This document shows positions 5,156-8,254 of a stretch of 8,254 nucleotides of DNA, one piece after another. The stretch lies in the NCBI GenBank assembly GCA_028682925.1, contig JAJRAG010000097.1, positions 1 to 8,254 on the forward strand, read 5' to 3'. Numbering within the stretch: position 1 is the first letter of the stretch; each line of letters opens with the position of its first letter. The stretch comes from Methanomassiliicoccales archaeon (GTDB lineage: Archaea; Thermoplasmatota; Thermoplasmata; Methanomassiliicoccales; JACIVX01). Made by a program: the position numbers and the translations under genes. The notes beneath the pieces were generated by a model. The model had not been told where the DNA came from, searched no databases, and saw only the letters and a program-made list of their open reading frames with translations.

Positions 5156-6781
5156 ATGAACAAAGGTCTGTATCTGGATGTTGCGATCATCAACGCAAAC
5201 TTAATCACAGTCGACAAAAGGATGACGAGGGCCGAGGCAGTTGGAATAATAAGAGATAAGATCGCCGTCATTGGGAGCAATTCTAGCATACAATCGATGG
5301 TAGGTGGTGGAACAAAGATCATCGACGCGAAGGGCAGGACGGTACTCCCTGGTATGCACGATTCGCACATGCATCCTCTGCTGGTTGGGCACTTCGCTAA
5401 CGGTGTCCAACTCGGCGAGGTGAAGAACATCCCGGAGTTTCTTGAAAGGGTGAAGGAGAAATCGAAGGTCATTCCTAAGGGCCAGATGATCCTTGGATTC
5501 GGCTGGAATCAGGAGAGGATGGACGAGGGTAGATACCCGACAAGATGGGAGATCGACGCCGTGGCGCCTGACCACCCAGTTTTCCTCATACATTGGAATG
5601 CTCACATCTACCTCGTCAACACGATGCTGATGAAGCAGAAAGGGATCACAGGAAACACACCAGATCCGCCAGGAGGAACCATTGAGAAGGACGAGAGAGG
5701 GGAGCCGACCGGCATCTTGCTTGAGAACGCTATCAACCTAGTCGCGCCGGGATTCCTCGAGACTGGTGCCGGACTATTCACTTTCGAGCAAAGCAAGGCA
5801 GCATTGAAGTACTGCGCTGATAGGGCGGTAGAATGGGGACTCACTTCAATCGTGGACATACTCGCTGGGGACGCACAAGTGAAAGCTTACCAGGAGCTCG
5901 AATCGGAAGGTAAGTTGCCAGTTCGGGTCAATTTCTATCTGGGCTACCAGTACCTGGACAACGTCGTGGACATAGGTCTTGAGAGCGGTTTCGGCGACTG
6001 TAAGGTGAGATTTGCGGGCGCAAAGATGATCGTTGACGGATCGCTCAGCAGCCATACGGCGGCTTTGCGTGAACCATACGTCGACGTTCCAGGGACTAGT
6101 GGAGTCATGCGCGTCACAAGGAAGGAGATCAAGGATTTTGTCCTCAGAGCGACGAAGAATCGTGTAAGAGTGGACATACATGCTCTAGGAGACGGTGCGA
6201 TAGAGACGGTCGTTAAGGTGTTCAAAGAGGTTCTCAAGGAACATCCGACGAAGGACCCAAGGCTCAAGATAAGCCATTGTATCATACACGGCAAGGACCT
6301 CATCGCCGATTTCAAGAAACTCAACATAATCGCCAATGTGCAGCCTGTGTTCATAATGAAGGGGCAGAATTGGATACCGAAGTTTGTCGGTCCAGAAAGG
6401 GAGAAGTATGGCCACGCGTACAAATCACTCTTGGATGCAGGGGTGCACATGTGCTCCGGTACAGACGCTCCGATCGAGACCATGAACCCTTTCATGAATG
6501 TTTATGCCGTTTCGGTCCGCAAAGATCCGAATGGAGTTCCAAGAGATGGCTGGCATCCAGAGCAGAAGATCCCAGTCGATCAGGCTCTGCGAATGGTGAC
6601 GATTGAAGGCGCCTATGCCACCGGTGAGGAGGATGTCAAAGGGTCCATCGAGGTCGGGAAATATGCTGACATGGTCATCGTCTCTGACGACCCTCTTGAG
6701 ATTCCACCAGATGATCTGAAGAACATCAAGGTGCTCATGACCATGGTCGGCGGGAAGGTCGTACACCAGAAGGATTTCTAA
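5156..6781 (+). CDS. YtcJ-type metal-dependent amidohydrolase (Amidohydro_3)
   Basis: This 541-residue cytosolic hydrolase belongs to the amidohydrolase superfamily, YtcJ / N-substituted formamide deformylase branch. The N-terminal part (NANLITVDKRMTRAEAVGI ... GRTVLPGMHDSHMHP) is the small beta domain leading into the barrel. Metal-site motifs appear in order: His71-X-His73 (DSHMH), Lys290 with Asp294 (KMIVDGSLSSHTAAL), His342 (HALGDG), His374 (SHCIIH) and Asp437 (SGTDAPIETMNP). The C-terminus (GSIEVGKYADMVIVSDDPLEIPPDDL) is the usual return to the beta domain. Length fits the family (about 530-560). All expected metal residues are present, so it should be active. The usual reactions are hydrolysis of amide, formamide or ring C-N bonds; the substrate of this one is unknown. 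It follows the second methyltransferase by 19 nt and ends the cluster, before a long pyrimidine-rich tract, so it may act on the same compound class as the methyltransferases. A GTG at 5144 is the alternative start. Confidence 0.9.
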   Translation: MNKGLYLDVAIINANLITVDKRMTRAEAVGIIRDKIAVIGSNSSIQSMVGGGTKIIDAKGRTVLPGMHDSHMHPLLVGHFANGVQLGEVKNIPEFLERVKEKSKVIPKGQMILGFGWNQERMDEGRYPTRWEIDAVAPDHPVFLIHWNAHIYLVNTMLMKQKGITGNTPDPPGGTIEKDERGEPTGILLENAINLVAPGFLETGAGLFTFEQSKAALKYCADRAVEWGLTSIVDILAGDAQVKAYQELESEGKLPVRVNFYLGYQYLDNVVDIGLESGFGDCKVRFAGAKMIVDGSLSSHTAALREPYVDVPGTSGVMRVTRKEIKDFVLRATKNRVRVDIHALGDGAIETVVKVFKEVLKEHPTKDPRLKISHCIIHGKDLIADFKKLNIIANVQPVFIMKGQNWIPKFVGPEREKYGHAYKSLLDAGVHMCSGTDAPIETMNPFMNVYAVSVRKDPNGVPRDGWHPEQKIPVDQALRMVTIEGAYATGEEDVKGSIEVGKYADMVIVSDDPLEIPPDDLKNIKVLMTMVGGKVVHQKDF

Positions 6782-6857
6782 GACTTTTCTGCTCCTTTCC
6801 ATTCTTCCGTACCTTTCTTCCTTGCTCCTTTTTCTTAGCTCCCGCCTTTTCCCGTAT
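6782..6857 (+). terminator. Pyrimidine-rich tract with repeated T runs (archaeal-type terminator)
   Basis: Immediately after the amidohydrolase stop codon, about 75 nt are almost entirely C and T, with repeated runs such as CTTTTCT, CCTTTC, CTTTCTTCC, CCTTTTTCTT and CCTTTTCCC. There is no strong hairpin. Archaeal RNA polymerase terminates at such T-rich tracts, so this probably ends the methyltransferase-amidohydrolase transcript. Such a tract could also bind regulatory proteins, which cannot be judged here. Confidence 0.6.
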
Positions 6858-6862
6858 TGATT

Positions 6863-6880
6863 GAAGAAAAGGTTTATAGG
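6863..6880 (+). promoter_or_regulatory. Archaeal promoter (BRE + TATA box) of the aminotransferase gene
   Basis: Purine-rich GAAGAAAAGG is followed by TTTATAGG, a good BRE/TATA pair. Transcription would begin about 25 nt later, near 6900, giving a short leader of about 20 nt that contains the AGGGGGT ribosome binding site (6911-6917) before the ATG at 6923. This is the clearest promoter in the window and marks a new transcription unit. Confidence 0.7.
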
Positions 6881-6922
6881 AAACGCTAGGCCGTTAACCC
6901 TTCAGACTCAAGGGGGTAGTAG

Positions 6923-8254
6923 ATGACCGCAGGAGAACTGAATAGAATCTCGATGAAGGTCGAGCCGCCCGGCCCGAAGGCAAAGGAGATTCTTGAAAGG
7001 GACAAGAAGTACATGGCTACGACTAACAAGGTCATGCCAGTCGTTGCCAGGCGAGGCCAAGGTATGTACGTCGAGGACGTTGATGGAAACGTCTATCTCG
7101 ACTTCCAGTCTGGCATCGCAGTGAACAACACAGGACATTGCCATCCTAAGGTTGTGGAAGCGGTCAGGAAGCAGGTTGGAGAGCTGATCCACTTCCCGGG
7201 AATTCTACTTTCACAGAATCTAGAGGGCGAGGTCGCAAAGAAGCTGAACGAGATTACCCCTGGCAGTTTCGACAAGAAGGTTTACTTCATGTGTAGTGGC
7301 GCTGGTGCAATAGATTCAGCGATCAAGGTGGCCCGATGGTCTACGGGCAGACCGCGCAATATTGCATTCATGGGCGCTTTCCACGGAAAATCGATAGGTG
7401 CTCTCAGTCTCACAGCCAGCAAGAATGCATATCGAAAGGGTTTCATGCCTGAGATGCCGGGGGTGATCCATGTTCCGTATGCGTACTGCTACAGATGCCC
7501 GTACAAGATGGAGTACCCTAAATGCGACGTCTACTGTGCCAAGGTCATCGATGAGATGTATCTCGAGAAGTTCATTCCACCAGAAGAAGTGGCCGCCATA
7601 TTCGTGGAGCCGATTCAGGGCGAAGGGGGATATATTGTGCCCCCGACGGCCTGGCACAAAGAAGTGAAGAGAATCTGCGAGAAGTATGGCATTCTCTTTG
7701 TCGCAGACGAGGTTCAATCAGGTTTCGGTAGGACTGGTAAATGGTTCGCGATCGAAAACTTCGACATCGTGCCTGACATAATGGTGGTCGCCAAAGGCAT
7801 CGCCTCGGGCATGCCAATGAGCGCCTGCATCTTCAATGAGAAGTACGATATCAAGCAGCCTGGAGCTCACGCGACGACATTCGGAGGCAATCCAGTGACT
7901 TGTGCCGCGGCATTGGCAACGATTGAAGCGATGAAGGAAGAAAAGATGCTCGAGAATGCTACCAAGCAAGGAGAGTATATGATTGGCCGCCTGAGTGAGA
8001 TGAAGGAGAAATACGAGATGATCGGGGACGTTCGAGGAATTGGTCTGATGACGGCCATCGAGATAGTCAAGGACAAGAAATCCAAAACTCCAGACATGGA
8101 GACGAGAAACAAGATATGCATGGACGCAATGAAACGAGGTCTTCTCGTCCTTTTCTGCGGGGCAAGCAGCATAAGGGTCATTCCTGCACTGAATGTCACT
8201 CGTTCGCAGGTTGATACCGCGATGGAGTTGCTCGAGAAGGAGATCAGGGCGAAT
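6923..8254 (+). CDS. Class III PLP-dependent aminotransferase, GABA-aminotransferase-like (3' partial)
   Basis: The frame stays open to the window end, giving 444 residues of a protein usually about 445-455 long; only the last few residues and the stop codon are missing. It is a fold-type I, class III aminotransferase closest in pattern to archaeal 4-aminobutyrate/ornithine-type enzymes. Visible elements are GHCHPKV (71-77), the cofactor-phosphate loop CSGAGAIDSAIK (124-135), FHGKS (153-157), EPIQGEGG (229-236), ADEVQSGFGRTG with Asp262 for the pyridine nitrogen (261-272), the Schiff-base lysine Lys291 in VVAKGIASGMPMS, TTFGGNP (318-324) and Arg418 in SIRVIPAL. A cysteine group, CYRCPYK...C...C (189-205), resembles the insert seen in archaeal and thermophilic GABA aminotransferases. 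The loop has Gly128 where most family members have Glu or Asp (SGxEA). The gene has its own promoter and an AGGGGGT site 5 nt before the ATG. Exact donor specificity (GABA, ornithine, other omega-amino or branched amino acids, or racemisation) is undecided. Confidence 0.9.
   Translation, partial: MTAGELNRISMKVEPPGPKAKEILERDKKYMATTNKVMPVVARRGQGMYVEDVDGNVYLDFQSGIAVNNTGHCHPKVVEAVRKQVGELIHFPGILLSQNLEGEVAKKLNEITPGSFDKKVYFMCSGAGAIDSAIKVARWSTGRPRNIAFMGAFHGKSIGALSLTASKNAYRKGFMPEMPGVIHVPYAYCYRCPYKMEYPKCDVYCAKVIDEMYLEKFIPPEEVAAIFVEPIQGEGGYIVPPTAWHKEVKRICEKYGILFVADEVQSGFGRTGKWFAIENFDIVPDIMVVAKGIASGMPMSACIFNEKYDIKQPGAHATTFGGNPVTCAAALATIEAMKEEKMLENATKQGEYMIGRLSEMKEKYEMIGDVRGIGLMTAIEIVKDKKSKTPDMETRNKICMDAMKRGLLVLFCGASSIRVIPALNVTRSQVDTAMELLEKEIRAN

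Noticed and set aside
4390..5472. Long open frame on the minus strand opposite the second methyltransferase and the amidohydrolase start
   Set aside because: It spans two well-conserved + strand genes, shows no recognisable family pattern and has no ribosome binding site or promoter; it is a by-product of their codon use.
1..8254. tRNA, rRNA, CRISPR repeats, insertion sequences or phage genes
   Set aside because: No repeated spacer pattern, transposase or integrase motifs, terminal inverted repeats or tRNA-like cloverleaf strings were seen in the short gaps.

Overview
The window reads as a conserved metabolic segment of an archaeal genome. All seven genes are on the + strand. Archaeal signs are separately encoded alpha and beta subunits of an ADP-forming acyl-CoA synthetase, TATA-type promoter elements preceded by purine-rich stretches, AGGTGA-type ribosome binding sites, T-rich terminator-like tracts and heavy use of AGG/AGA for arginine. 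A Thermoplasmatota-like or Bathyarchaeia-like anaerobe is my best guess, but the lineage cannot be fixed from this sequence alone.

Layout. Positions 1-2077 hold an ADP-forming acetyl/acyl-CoA synthetase: the alpha subunit (5' end cut by the window) and, 4 nt later, the complete beta subunit. Both phospho-relay histidines are visible. After a 143-nt gap with a promoter-like element comes a corrinoid methyl-transfer cluster: a UROD-superfamily (MtaA/MtbA-like) zinc methyltransferase (2221-3267), a two-domain methyltransferase corrinoid protein with the DxHxxG motif (3405-4067), and a second, paralogous UROD-type methyltransferase (4087-5136). A YtcJ-type metal-dependent amidohydrolase (5156-6781) follows 19 nt later and looks co-transcribed. 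A roughly 75-nt pyrimidine tract then probably ends transcription. A separate TATA/BRE-like promoter leads into a class III PLP aminotransferase (6923 to the window end), whose stop codon lies beyond the window.

How the genes may work together. The corrinoid protein is the likely methyl carrier for the two UROD-like enzymes. One could demethylate a substrate onto Co(I), and the other could move the methyl group to a thiol or pterin acceptor. No MttB/MtmB/MtbB-type or MtaB-type substrate methyltransferase and no corrinoid-reactivating enzyme is present. The amidohydrolase could release or process the substrate. If the methyl group enters acetyl-CoA synthesis elsewhere in the genome, the neighbouring ADP-forming synthetase would turn acetyl-CoA into acetate and ATP. 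The aminotransferase fits amino-acid or GABA fermentation, where such synthetases also operate. These pathway links are inference; the family assignments rest on motifs seen in the translations.

No RNA genes, insertion sequences, CRISPR arrays or phage genes were recognised. No stretch without a gene exceeds 150 nt.
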